Assembly (NCBI GenBank): GCA_964428475.1
Contig: CAYRYO010000054.1
Coordinates: 1-11,196, forward strand
Reading direction: 5' to 3'
Source: JARICQ01 sp964428475
GTDB taxonomy: Bacteria > Bacillota > Clostridia > Tissierellales > Tissierellaceae
Length of the DNA: 11,196 nt
A model generated the notes under the pieces. The model had not been told where the DNA came from. It worked only from the letters and a program-made list of their open reading frames with translations, and searched no databases. Positions 1-6,611 of this stretch are shown piece after piece. The stretch's first letter is position 1; the number at the start of each line of letters is the position of its first letter. The position numbers were made by a program, and so were the translations under genes.

Positions 1-31
1 CACAGGAGGAATACTTGTGGGAGATTTTTTT
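1..31 (+). repeat. Partial copy D of the dispersed repeat (terminator end)
   Basis: The window opens inside the hairpin of the repeat family seen complete at 5095-5256. The last four bases of the left arm (CACA, 1-4), a 11-nt loop and the full right arm TGTGGGAGAT (16-25) are present, followed by a run of seven T (25-31). The arm matches copies A and C. The rest of the copy lies outside the window. It would end transcription entering from the left. Confidence 0.8.
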
Positions 32-89
32 ATTTCACAATAGTAAATTTTCCATTCTCGTTCTATATATTAAGTAGGAGGTGGAAAAT

Positions 90-312
90 ATGAGATTTGA
101 AGATTTGAGTAAAGATCATCAAGAGTTTTTGTTTACTTGACCACATAAAAAGAAAAGGTGTAGCTGAAATCATAGAACCAACATACGAAGAGTACAAGGC
201 TTTCTTTGATGAGCTTGATGGAGAATATGAGATAGTTGATGGGCTTCCAGAGTCAGATGCCTGTAATCCGTTTTCTTTAAAGTTTAAAGTAGTATTGGAA
301 GTAGATAAGTAG
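90..312 (+). pseudogene. Small frameshifted gene, unknown function (about 73 codons)
   Basis: An ATG at 90 lies behind a strong ribosome binding site (AGGAGGTGG, 76-84), but the frame stops at TGA 138-140 after 16 codons. If the T5 run at 126-130 is read as T4, the frame continues to TAG 310-312. It gives an acidic protein of about 73 residues containing KRKGVAEIIEPTYEEYKAFF and LDGEYEIVDGLPE. I do not recognise the family. No membrane segment or signal peptide is visible. A terminator follows 11 nt after the stop, so it is probably a single-gene unit. The lesion is either a real frameshift mutation or a one-base sequencing error in the T run. Confidence 0.65.
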
Positions 313-323
313 GTAAAGAATAG

Positions 324-387
324 GCACCCTGGGTGGACTAGCTTCTCTTTAATTAGAGGGCCTGTCTGGCTGGGGTGCTTTTATTTT
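324..387 (+). terminator. Rho-independent-type terminator
   Basis: GCACCC (324-329) pairs with GGGTGC (373-378), and an inner hairpin is formed by CTCT...AGAG around 345-358. A T-rich tail (TTTTATTTTA) follows. It ends the frameshifted gene at 90-312. Confidence 0.7.
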
Positions 388-504
388 AGTTTACTATATA
401 GGTCATAGATTATGGTAGAGTAGCAATAACTTGAGTTATAATTGATAGGTTCTATGATATAATTACAATATATCTACAAAAGTGTACAAGGAGGTATCAG
501 GATA

Positions 505-1356
505 TTGACTGAGCAGGATATTTTTTGGGGTATATCGGAAGTTATGTGGCAAGGTATATTTGGCTTTATTTCTACTATAATTGTAGCGGGTGCTGTTGGG
601 TTTATTACAATAACATGGCTTTCAAAGCAGGAAGCATTAAATCAGCTAGAAGGAAAAGTACTTGATAACAGAATAACCGCCTATCTTGGAATACTGGATT
701 CAATGGCAAGGATTAATGAAAGAACTGTTATATTAGATACTGAGTTTAGTATACGGGATGAATTAGCTATGTATGGTATTATTACACTCAGGGATAGACC
801 TGCGGTAGAATATCCTCCAATTTTTGAAAATAGAAAAGAACTTCAAAATACAATTAAAAAACTGGATGATTTTCATACCAATGGGCTTCAATTACTAGAT
901 TCTAAATCCTATAAACAATTTATGTATGTCTATCTATATTTTTCAAAACTTGATGGGTACTATAAATATTTAATGAATACACCTTTGCCAAACGGGGAGT
1001 TTTTGAATGAAACTGTTACTGATAGTATTTTAAAGGATTTTCTTCCCAAACTAGGTATGGTAATAGACTTTGATATGGTAAAAATGCAAGTCGATTTTGA
1101 GAGAACTTTGGTTCGAGAGCTGTATAAATTAAGATCTCTAAAAAAGCCACCTTTTAAAGATGAGGCTGGTATGATTGAGTTCTTTTATCTTAAACTAAGT
1201 GAAACATTTTATTTGGTTAATGAAATGTCACTTTTTAAAATGCTTGTAGCTATGACTGCAAAGAAGGTTGGGATTCCTGTAGAAATATTAAGTAATTATT
1301 TTAAACCTAATGACTATGTAATCACATCATTTCTTTATGATGAGGAGGTGGAATAA
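505..1356 (+). CDS. Membrane-anchored protein, unknown function (first of a paralogous pair)
   Basis: This 283-residue protein has no family I can name. The TTG start at 505 is chosen because AAGGAGGT (488-495) sits 9 nt upstream and no better start lies nearby. Residues about 15-39 form one hydrophobic helix (core STIIVAGAVGFITITWL); with basic residues following, a short outside N-terminus and a cytosolic body are likely. The body is rich in leucine, tyrosine and charged residues and looks all-helical. It shares spaced motifs with the next gene: KVLDNR (51-56) with RVLDLR, TNGLQLLD (125-132) with MNGLYILD, and YFSKLDGYY with YIKNLDFFN. The two genes are 2 nt apart, and the ribosome binding site of the second lies inside the end of this one, so they are almost surely cotranscribed and probably work together. 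A TATAAT lies at 458-463, but I see no convincing -35 box. No catalytic motif is visible. A membrane-linked accessory or defence role is possible but speculative. Confidence 0.85.
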   Translation: MTEQDIFWGISEVMWQGIFGFISTIIVAGAVGFITITWLSKQEALNQLEGKVLDNRITAYLGILDSMARINERTVILDTEFSIRDELAMYGIITLRDRPAVEYPPIFENRKELQNTIKKLDDFHTNGLQLLDSKSYKQFMYVYLYFSKLDGYYKYLMNTPLPNGEFLNETVTDSILKDFLPKLGMVIDFDMVKMQVDFERTLVRELYKLRSLKKPPFKDEAGMIEFFYLKLSETFYLVNEMSLFKMLVAMTAKKVGIPVEILSNYFKPNDYVITSFLYDEEVE

Positions 1357-1358
1357 TC

Positions 1359-2186
1359 ATGGCTAATCTACCGCACTTTATGGTAGGTAATATTTTGGAC
1401 TTGTTTGGGGTTTTACTTGCATCAATTTTCATTTCTGTATTTTCAACTCTTGTTATTGATAAAAAAAGAACAATAAGAAAGGTTCAATCAAGAGTATTGG
1501 ATTTACGTTTGGAACAATATGAGGATATAAGAGATTTTATCAAAGATCAAACTGAAATAAAGACATTTCCTGAAAATTGTAAACTTATAAAGGAAAATTT
1601 ACAAATAGGTAATTTATCATTAGAAGGCAATGATAACTGTTGTTCAAGCTATGGGATTTCAACTCCTGAAAAGATTAAAGAAGCATTGTTAAAACTTGAA
1701 AATCTCTCAATGAATGGGCTCTATATTCTTGACGATGATGTCCTGGGAATGATATTACAAGTCAAAATATATATAAAAAACCTTGATTTCTTTAATATAA
1801 TTCTTAATGGATATTATGACACTAAAAAGTATTCTAAAGACAAGGACATAAGAGAAATTGGTAAATTTTATTTCCATCATTTATCCATTTTACTCAACAA
1901 TGAATATCAGACCATGATCAAAATATTGCAGAAGTTAATTATAGAAAAATCATCTAAGCCAAAATTTGAACATAAAGAAAAGGATTATAGAAAGATAAAG
2001 ATAAGGCAACATTTACAAGATAAGGCCTTAGAAAAAACAATATTGATGAATAAGTTCCCACATTTAATACATGGATTAGCATCATCATGCTCAACACATT
2101 TTAATGAGACAGAAGAAGAGAGAAAGAATACAATAGAGAGTTTCTTAGAATATGCAATAGATATAGCAAAGTGGGATATATCCTAA
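1359..2186 (+). CDS. Membrane-anchored protein, unknown function (second of the pair)
   Basis: This 275-residue protein starts with ATG at 1359, preceded by GAGGAGGTGG within the last codons of the upstream gene. Residues about 9-33 are a single hydrophobic helix (LFGVLLASIFISVFSTLVI), followed by the basic stretch DKKRTIRK, consistent with an N-out, C-in anchor. The cytosolic part is lysine-rich and probably helical. It keeps the RVLDLR, MNGLYILD and KNLDFF motifs of the upstream protein in the same order and spacing, so the two look like diverged products of a tandem duplication. The last 70 residues differ: here they contain HLIHGLASSCSTHF and an acidic helix. Two cysteines (CCSS, near 94) have no partner motif. 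Function is unknown. Confidence 0.85.
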   Translation: MANLPHFMVGNILDLFGVLLASIFISVFSTLVIDKKRTIRKVQSRVLDLRLEQYEDIRDFIKDQTEIKTFPENCKLIKENLQIGNLSLEGNDNCCSSYGISTPEKIKEALLKLENLSMNGLYILDDDVLGMILQVKIYIKNLDFFNIILNGYYDTKKYSKDKDIREIGKFYFHHLSILLNNEYQTMIKILQKLIIEKSSKPKFEHKEKDYRKIKIRQHLQDKALEKTILMNKFPHLIHGLASSCSTHFNETEEERKNTIESFLEYAIDIAKWDIS

Positions 2187-2215
2187 TATTATAAAATATT
2201 TAACTAGAAGGAATT

Positions 2216-2258
2216 ACAATATTATTACCCCGAAATACAGATCTAATATTGTTATAAT
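2216..2258 (+). promoter_or_regulatory. Inverted repeat next to a TATAAT box
   Basis: ACAATATTA (2216-2224) and TAATATTGT (2244-2252) are perfect 9-bp complements separated by 19 nt. The right arm touches TATAAT (2253-2258), about 46 nt before the ATG at 2305. This could be an operator for the small downstream gene. No good -35 box is seen at 17 nt, and AT-rich DNA yields such repeats by chance, so the call is tentative. Confidence 0.3.
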
Positions 2259-2304
2259 ATAAAAACTATCCTTCATAAGTGAAGAGTGTAAGGGAAGTGA
2301 TTTA

Positions 2305-2478
2305 ATGAGTGCAGCTATAGATGCTAAAATTATACTAGAAATTGATAGGGCTAGGAAATAGACTAAATGATCTGAATGCAGAGATAAACTTTCAAAATAG
2401 TGGCAGGGAGAAAGCCTAAAAGCAATATTAAACACAATGAAAAGTTTAGTTGCAGAAATTAATACAGAAATTATCTAA
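2305..2478 (+). pseudogene. Small gene (about 57 codons) with two compensating frameshifts
   Basis: The ATG at 2305 follows AGGGAAGTGA. The frame stops at TAG 2359-2361. Reading the A3 run at 2356-2358 as A2 continues it through RLNDLNAEINFQNSGREKA. A second shift at the TAA 2417-2419 (GCC TTA AAA instead of GCCTAAAA) returns to the first frame, ending KAILNTMKSLVAEINTEII at TAA 2476-2478. The rebuilt product, about 57 residues starting MSAAIDAKIILEIDRAR, looks like a short amphipathic or coiled-coil helical protein. I do not know its family. One extra and one missing base in one short gene fit either decay or sequencing indels. It lies 118 nt after the membrane-protein pair and ends at a strong terminator, so it may belong to the same locus. 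Confidence 0.6.
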
Positions 2479-2482
2479 TAAC

Positions 2483-2540
2483 AAAGCACCCTTTTCTTTA
2501 AGGAAGTAATCTTTAAAGATTAAAGGGTGCTTTTTATTAT
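2483..2540 (+). terminator. Strong terminator, 12-bp perfect stem
   Basis: AAAGCACCCTTT (2483-2494) pairs perfectly with AAAGGGTGCTTT (2522-2533), and the T-rich tail TTTTTATTATTTT follows. It closes the plus-strand block and separates it from the convergent minus-strand genes that end at 2550. Confidence 0.85.
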
Positions 2541-2549
2541 TTTAAAATT

Positions 2550-3102
2550 TTAGTTTTCATCTACACTAGATAAAGCAACTTTCAGGGCAAGTTTCATCTT
2601 TTCAATATCTAATTCGGTTAAAGGCCTTGTATAATTAACAAAGTTAGCTGCCATGGTAAAAACATCAAATTCTGTTAAAGATGAATTATTCATGTCTACA
2701 AGTTCCTCAAAATCCTCTTCAGCTGTACTTCTTATAAAATCATCCATAAATGGTGGTTCTTGTTTTGCAAGGGCTGAAATTAAATATTCAGGGTTTAATT
2801 CCAAAGCATTTGCTAGGTTTTTCATTTTACGATAATCCCCTTCATCTGGCTTATACTTTCCAACCCCTCTAAATAACTAACAGACAATCCTGCCTTTATA
2901 GATAATTCCTCATATGTCATTTTTAACTCCTTTAATCTGTTTTTTAGGATGTAGTCAATTGATTCACCTATTAGGTAACTAACCGAGACATGAAGTGCAT
3001 CAGCAATCTTTTCTAAAACTGTGCCAGTCCAGAACTTTTAGTTAAACTAACTAAAGTTACCTGTGTATTTCCTTCACCAATTCTTTCTCCTTGTTCCTTC
3101 AT
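2550..3102 (-). pseudogene. Degenerate XRE-family regulator with two HTH domains
   Basis: Read on the minus strand, an ATG at 3102-3100 opens a frame that stops after about 30 codons. A second frame then gives TVLEKIADALHVSVSYLIGE, the typical end of an XRE/HTH_3 domain, and a whole second HTH starting LKNRLKELKMTYEELSIKAG with LSVSYLEGLE. A third frame takes over near 2855 with YKPDEGDYRKMKNLANALEL and NPEYLISALAKQEPPF, followed by an acidic tail of about 60 residues ending at 2550. At least two frameshifts are needed, and the first HTH seems to have lost residues between its recognition helix and the TVLEKIAD helix. The gene starts 3 nt after the stop of the FRG gene, so it was its operon partner and probable regulator. 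The last 91 codons remain open from an internal ATG (2825), but a product from there would lack DNA-binding helices. Confidence 0.75.
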
Positions 3103-3105
3103 AAA

Positions 3106-4287
3106 TTATTCATTCTCATCTTTTTCTATAGTTTTATAATTCATAGACACGTAAAAGCTATCTCCTTCCTCTGGTACATAAACTGTTCTAGAATGAAGTG
3201 GAAGTGGACTTTCTTTTAAAAAACCCATTTTTTCATAATCACGGTTTATTTTCCGAATCCTTTGTCGGCTAAGCTTAATCGGAGATTGTCCTATATTCAT
3301 CTTTCTAAACTCTAATTCTTTTTTAATATCTATATCGAAGCTATTGAATTTGAAGTAACTAAGAACATTCTTAAATACTTCATTAGAGAAAGAGTCTGCT
3401 TGCTTTATCTCATCTATTTCATTAGCTATATCGTCTAACCCCTCACTTGGAAATATACTTTTACCACCTTCCATACGGTGAAAAATTTCATTTGATAATT
3501 CTATTGAATGTTTAAATTTTTTAATTTGAAATATATTATCGTTGTAGAGGTCGTCATTTTCTTGCATAACATAAGCATATCCATACTGCCTATGACATCT
3601 CATAAAAGGTTGAAATCCTATAGGTATAATAGCAGCTTCTCCCTTTGACATAGTATGTGCATGTGCTAGGTCAGCTAGATAAGAATTTGCTTTAAATATA
3701 ACACCATACCTATCTTTATCTTCTTTAAAGTCAGATTTATCTAATGGTCTATATTCTTTTATTTCTTGATCGTATTTACAACAAGCAAAAAACAAAGCAA
3801 CTTCAAAATCGTTAGTTATATCCAATAAATTTGTTGAAATTCCATAATGTTGTGCAATTGCTCTATATAAGACATCATAAGGCCATTTCTTGACAACTTC
3901 AAAATTTTCAATCATTTTAATAAATTCATATATTTTCATTTCAGAAATAAAATGATAAATATCCTTTTCTATAATGTCCATTGGTGTATTCCTGAAAATT
4001 GAAGGTTTGCTACTCCCATATAATGAAGGTTCTCCTCTATAATAATAAGTACGCTTCTCTTGCTGAATAACTGTACCGTAGGGATGCTTAATAACCAATC
4101 CTGGAGTATGCCTATCTTCAGCTACCATCCTTGCTAAACTTTCAGCAAAAGACTTATCCGGTATACTTTTTGAATAAATTCGTTCTTTTAAATCTTTAGT
4201 CAGATTTTCACTGTATTTCTTATCTTCATTATTCTTGTCAATCATTTCTCTTATATCATTGATACTTATTTCTTCAATCATCACCAT
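3106..4287 (-). CDS. FRG-domain protein
   Basis: This 393-residue soluble protein carries an FRG domain (named for its conserved F/Y-x-R-G motif) at residues about 78-245. YYYRGE is at 81-86, AQHYGISTNLLDIT at 145-158, FEVALFFAC at 161-169, and the closing IPIGFQPFMRCHRQYGYAYV at 221-240; each matches the family pattern. The N-terminal 75 residues are charged and helical, and the C-terminal 150 are not recognised. FRG proteins recur in variable genome islands, often with toxin or anti-phage genes. Their biochemical activity is not something I can state. The ATG at 4287 follows GGGGAGGTGATATGA; an upstream overlapping ATG in another frame stops at once. The broken XRE gene directly downstream suggests a self-regulated two-gene unit that has lost its regulator. 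Confidence 0.85.
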   Translation of the reverse strand: MVMIEEISINDIREMIDKNNEDKKYSENLTKDLKERIYSKSIPDKSFAESLARMVAEDRHTPGLVIKHPYGTVIQQEKRTYYYRGEPSLYGSSKPSIFRNTPMDIIEKDIYHFISEMKIYEFIKMIENFEVVKKWPYDVLYRAIAQHYGISTNLLDITNDFEVALFFACCKYDQEIKEYRPLDKSDFKEDKDRYGVIFKANSYLADLAHAHTMSKGEAAIIPIGFQPFMRCHRQYGYAYVMQENDDLYNDNIFQIKKFKHSIELSNEIFHRMEGGKSIFPSEGLDDIANEIDEIKQADSFSNEVFKNVLSYFKFNSFDIDIKKELEFRKMNIGQSPIKLSRQRIRKINRDYEKMGFLKESPLPLHSRTVYVPEEGDSFYVSMNYKTIEKDENE

Positions 4288-4293
4288 TCATAT

Positions 4294-4330
4294 CACCTCC
4301 CCACCTATTTGGTCTATTTACCCCATTATA
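4294..4330 (-). promoter_or_regulatory. Candidate promoter and ribosome binding site of the FRG gene
   Basis: On the minus strand a perfect TATAAT (4330-4325) stands 37 nt before the FRG start, and GGGGAGGTG (4302-4294) is the ribosome binding site. There is no recognisable -35 box at 17 nt, and the terminator of the upstream minus-strand remnant lies just before it. Confidence 0.35.
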
Positions 4331-4331
4331 C

Positions 4332-4362
4332 AACAAAACCCCCAAGGATTTCTCCCCAGGGG
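4332..4362 (-). terminator. Terminator of the surface-protein remnant
   Basis: On the minus strand CCCC (4362-4359), then GGA-GAAA-TCC with small internal bulges, pairs with GGGG and is followed by GTTTTGTT. It lies 43 nt after the stop at 4405. A second small hairpin, TCAAGT/ACTTGA (4373-4388), sits between stop and terminator. Confidence 0.6.
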
Positions 4363-4404
4363 TATGCTTGTATCAAGTTTATACTTGAAGTTTGGTTTTA
4401 TTGA

Positions 4405-5131
4405 TTACTTTAATAGAGCCTTAACTGCTGCTAATGTTACGAATGGAGTTTCTAATGTTCCATCAGCTTTGAAAGTTAATTGTGCTTGTAATGCTTCTGC
4501 TTTTGCTGCTTTCGCTGTGTTACTTAATGCCCCGAAATCTTCATCAAGCATTTTATCTAATTCTGTAACTATATCAGATGGATTCATTGTATAAGTGATT
4601 CCATTGATTCCAGTTAATGCTGAAGTATGAACTCCTTCTGCAGCAGTAACTTTTCCATCAATTGCCGCTAAGTTAGTATATCCTGGACTCGCTGGTCTCT
4701 CATCAAGAACATATGCTGCTACGAAATCTCTGTCTACACTTCTAATTTTTAGATAGTCTGTTAATAAACCAGCATCTTCTAATATATCTAATGCTTCTTT
4801 TACTGTTGCTACATCTTTAGCTCCATTGATAACTTTTACTTGAGCATCTTCTATTACTTTGTCATTAATAACTTTTAACGCTGCATCCATTGCTGTAGCA
4901 CTAGTTATTATTGTAGCTGATCCACCTGTTACGTAAATAAAGATCTTTATTAGCATCTACAACATTCTCAAGTTCTAGAACTTTTAATGCTGCTAATAAT
5001 ACATCTGCATCTGTTGCTCCTGTTATTGCAGCAATGTTTGATACACCTACTTGTGCTTGAACATCTGCTTTAGTTTTTCCTGTTGCTGATTCTGAAGACA
5101 GCTCAGTCGCCAGCTCCTTTGCTAGGGTACC
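4405..5131 (-). pseudogene. 5'-truncated, frameshifted fragment of an S-layer-type surface protein
   Basis: About 240 codons of an alanine-, valine- and threonine-rich protein are left, with no start. Read from 5131, the frame gives TLAKELATELSS, then ATGKTKADVQAQVGV and ALKVLELENVVDANKDLY. Near 4935-4937 it must shift by one base (an A3 run, T3 on the coding strand) to continue VTGGSATIITSATAMDAALK and on to TLAAVKALLK at the stop. LDERPASPGYTN followed by LAAIDGKVTAAEG resembles the repeat of Gram-positive S-layer and cell-surface proteins in which RPA-GY precedes an alanine helix. The only possible start, TTG 5149, lies in the adjoining repeat and recurs at 10219, so I treat it as an artefact. 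Signal peptide, SLH anchor and most of the protein are missing. Base use is less AT-rich than its neighbours. It is either the relic of a deleted gene or a silent cassette. Confidence 0.65.
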
Positions 5132-5168
5132 AAGACAGCTCAGTCGCAAGCTCCTTTGCTAGGGTACT
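5095..5168 (+). repeat. Two tandem 37-bp units at the end of repeat copy A
   Basis: Units 5095-5131 and 5132-5168 start AAGACAGCTCAGTCGC and end TTGCTAGGGTAC. They differ at one internal base (5111 C, 5148 A) and at the last base. On the minus strand, in the frame of the surface-protein remnant, the internal change is synonymous (CTG or CTT, Leu). A third near-identical unit is at 10201-10237 in inverted copy C. As 37 is not a multiple of three, the duplication breaks any continuous frame. Confidence 0.9.
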
Positions 5169-5217
5169 AGGTACCTTCGCAGACTAAAGCGTGGATTGAA
5201 CTAAATAAATAAACTAG

Positions 5218-5256
5218 ATCTCTCACAGGTAGTCTAATTGTGGGAGATTTTTTATT
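5218..5256 (+). terminator. Terminator hairpin of repeat copy A
   Basis: ATCTCTCACA (5218-5227) pairs with TGTGGGAGAT (5239-5248) over 10 bp with one T-G pair and an 11-nt loop. A run of seven T starts at 5248. No plus-strand gene lies directly upstream, so it has no obvious client here. Confidence 0.8.
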
Positions 5257-5366
5257 TTCCAAACCTAATCAAAATAATTTCACTACATAATCTAAATTAA
5301 GAACGACTCCCCTACTATCACCAAAACTGAATTAATTCCAAATATAAATATATATCATAATATTGA

Positions 5367-5397
5367 TAAGTCCTAGGGAATAGCTCTCTAGGGCTTA
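5367..5397. repeat. Isolated 10-bp hairpin
   Basis: TAAGTCCTAG (5367-5376) pairs with CTAGGGCTTA (5388-5397) with one T-G pair and an 11-nt loop. The size and geometry equal the hairpin of the repeat element, but the sequence differs and no T tail follows. Confidence 0.6.
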
Positions 5398-5420
5398 AAT
5401 ATATTTATGGAGTGATACAA

Positions 5421-5522
5421 ATGAAGAATATAAGGACCTTGCAAAATCAACATTTTGTGATAATTGAGAAAGTAGCAAACATAGGTGGACCGACTACACT
5501 GACTGCATTGACGATAAGGTAG
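5421..5522 (+). CDS. Possible 33-residue peptide or gene remnant
   Basis: An ATG at 5421 follows GGAGTGA with 6 nt spacing and opens 33 codons: MKNIRTLQNQHFVIIEKVAN and then IGGPTTLTALTIR. The ribosome binding site is good, but length and composition give no support, and I recognise nothing. It could be the start of a decayed gene or chance. Confidence 0.22.
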   Translation: MKNIRTLQNQHFVIIEKVANIGGPTTLTALTIR

Positions 5523-5710
5523 GGAAAAAACGAATGATTGGTGGCATAAGGGCATAAGTAGCCTATGTTTTTTGAGCTTGTAAATGGAAAATAGACTTGA
5601 GTCATAAAAATCCAGGACGACTCTAAAATTTTAGCTATTTGGACTACCTATATGCTATAATTAGGTATAAGGATAGGGAAAATTGGGTAAATATGAAATG
5701 AGGTGGAGCA

Positions 5711-6604
5711 TTGGCAAAGACGGATATACCAAGTAAAAGACTAATTCAACTAAAGCCAGATGATTGGGCTAAATTTGCTCTTAATACAAATGAAGAGATC
5801 AGATTAGAAGAGATGAAGTCAGAAAAGAACCCTAAGGTAGAATCAAGATTAGACTCCCTATTTTGGATAGAGAGTGAAAAGGAAAGATTCATACTAAATC
5901 TAGAACCACAGGGATATTATGATAAGTCCCTAGCAGCTAGGATGCTGAGGTATAGGGCAGACATTTGGGAATATACTACATGGAAAAACCTAGGCACACC
6001 TTCCATAAAGCAAGTAGTAATATTTTTCTATGAAAAAGATGATAATAATATCCATGAGTTGAATGATGATAGGAAAGGCAATAGTAAGATAGACTACTCA
6101 TATGATGTACTAAGGGTATGGGAAATTAAAAAGGCCTATGTAATTGACAATAGATTAGAAGGATTGTATTCCCTATTACCATTGATGAAAAAAGAAACAA
6201 ATGAAACTGACGAGGAAATTATAGAGAACACAGTGAGGATAATAGAAACTATAGAAGATGAAGCTCTAAGACAGGATTCACTAGCAGCAATGGTAGCAGT
6301 AACATCAGATAAGTATTCAAGTACTCTAATAAGAAAATATGTAAGGAGGGAAATGCTTATGAACTCACCACTATTTAAGGAATGGGCAGAGGAAGAAAGG
6401 AAAGAAGCGGCTATAGATATAAATAAATCTAAGATAATTGAAATACTAACAAAGAAATTTGATTTTATACCGAAGGATATAAAGAAAGATTTAGACCAGA
6501 TAGATGATATAGGAATACTGGATAATTTGTTTAGTAAAGCTATTGATGTAAAAAGCATTGAAGAGTTCAGAGCTTTATTAGAAAAAGCTAAGAGGATAAT
6601 GTAA
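5711..6604 (+). CDS. Rpn/PD-(D/E)XK nuclease-family transposase-like protein
   Basis: This 297-residue protein has a PD-(D/E)XK nuclease core in its first half: D48 in ESRLDSLFWI, then E65 and Q67 in ILNLEPQGYY, the D...E-x-Q pattern of the Rpn and PDDEXK-transposase families, followed by MLRYRADIWEYTTW. Residues about 240-295 (IIEILTKKFDFIPKDIKKDL to FRALLEKAK) match the DUF4351 pattern often found at the C-terminus of such proteins. Rpn proteins of E. coli are DNA endonucleases that promote recombination; activity here is inferred. The TTG start at 5711 is supported by GAGGTGGA 4 nt upstream. The stop lies 7 nt before repeat copy B, whose hairpin ends transcription. Copies A and B flank the gene as direct repeats 1.35 kb apart. 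The frame is intact. Confidence 0.8.
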   Translation: MAKTDIPSKRLIQLKPDDWAKFALNTNEEIRLEEMKSEKNPKVESRLDSLFWIESEKERFILNLEPQGYYDKSLAARMLRYRADIWEYTTWKNLGTPSIKQVVIFFYEKDDNNIHELNDDRKGNSKIDYSYDVLRVWEIKKAYVIDNRLEGLYSLLPLMKKETNETDEEIIENTVRIIETIEDEALRQDSLAAMVAVTSDKYSSTLIRKYVRREMLMNSPLFKEWAEEERKEAAIDINKSKIIEILTKKFDFIPKDIKKDLDQIDDIGILDNLFSKAIDVKSIEEFRALLEKAKRIM

Positions 6605-6611
6605 GAGACAT

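Larger units (their letters stand above)
5095..5256 (+). repeat. Dispersed repeat element, copy A
   Basis: From left to right the copy has two 37-bp units, the core TAGGTACCTTCGCAGACTAA, AAGCGTGGATTGAACT, an ATAAATAAAC stretch, and a 10-bp terminator hairpin with a T tail. Copies B and C share the core and hairpin almost base for base, and copy D shows the hairpin end. No protein is encoded in the core. The left end directly abuts the truncated surface-protein gene. Confidence 0.9.
5257..5710. other. Long intergenic stretch without a clear gene
   Basis: These 454 bases hold a 10-bp hairpin (5367-5397), one possible 33-codon frame (5421-5522) and the leader of the Rpn-like gene, with TATAAT at 5654-5659 but no good -35 box. 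A weak GGC/GCC hairpin with TATGTTTTTT follows the small frame around 5547-5575. Nothing else can be supported on either strand. Confidence 0.5.

Noticed and set aside
2214..2435. 73-codon minus-strand frame.
   Set aside because: It lies opposite the rebuilt small gene at 2305-2478, which has a proper ribosome binding site and terminator.
2653..2835. 60-codon plus-strand frame opposite the XRE tail.
   Set aside because: It is the complement of the recognisable XRE C-terminus and has no start signal.
4235..4594. 119-codon open frame on the plus strand.
   Set aside because: It spans the complement of the FRG start, the terminator and the surface-protein remnant; composition is that of a shadow frame.
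5121..5200. T-box or other riboswitch leader: AGGGTACC followed by a terminator hairpin.
   Set aside because: The T-box consensus AGGGTGGNACCGCG is not matched, no specifier stem is seen, and no amino-acid or tRNA-synthetase gene lies downstream of any copy.
5177..5202. CRISPR-like motif: CGC-agactaaa-GCGTGGATTGAACT resembles the end of type I-C repeats (GCGTGGATTGAAAC/T).
   Set aside because: It occurs once per element without spacers or regular spacing, the last bases differ, copy C lacks part of it, and no cas gene is in the window.
6136..6558. 140-codon open frame on the minus strand.
   Set aside because: It is the complement of the intact Rpn-like gene, with serine/isoleucine-rich shadow composition and no ribosome binding site.
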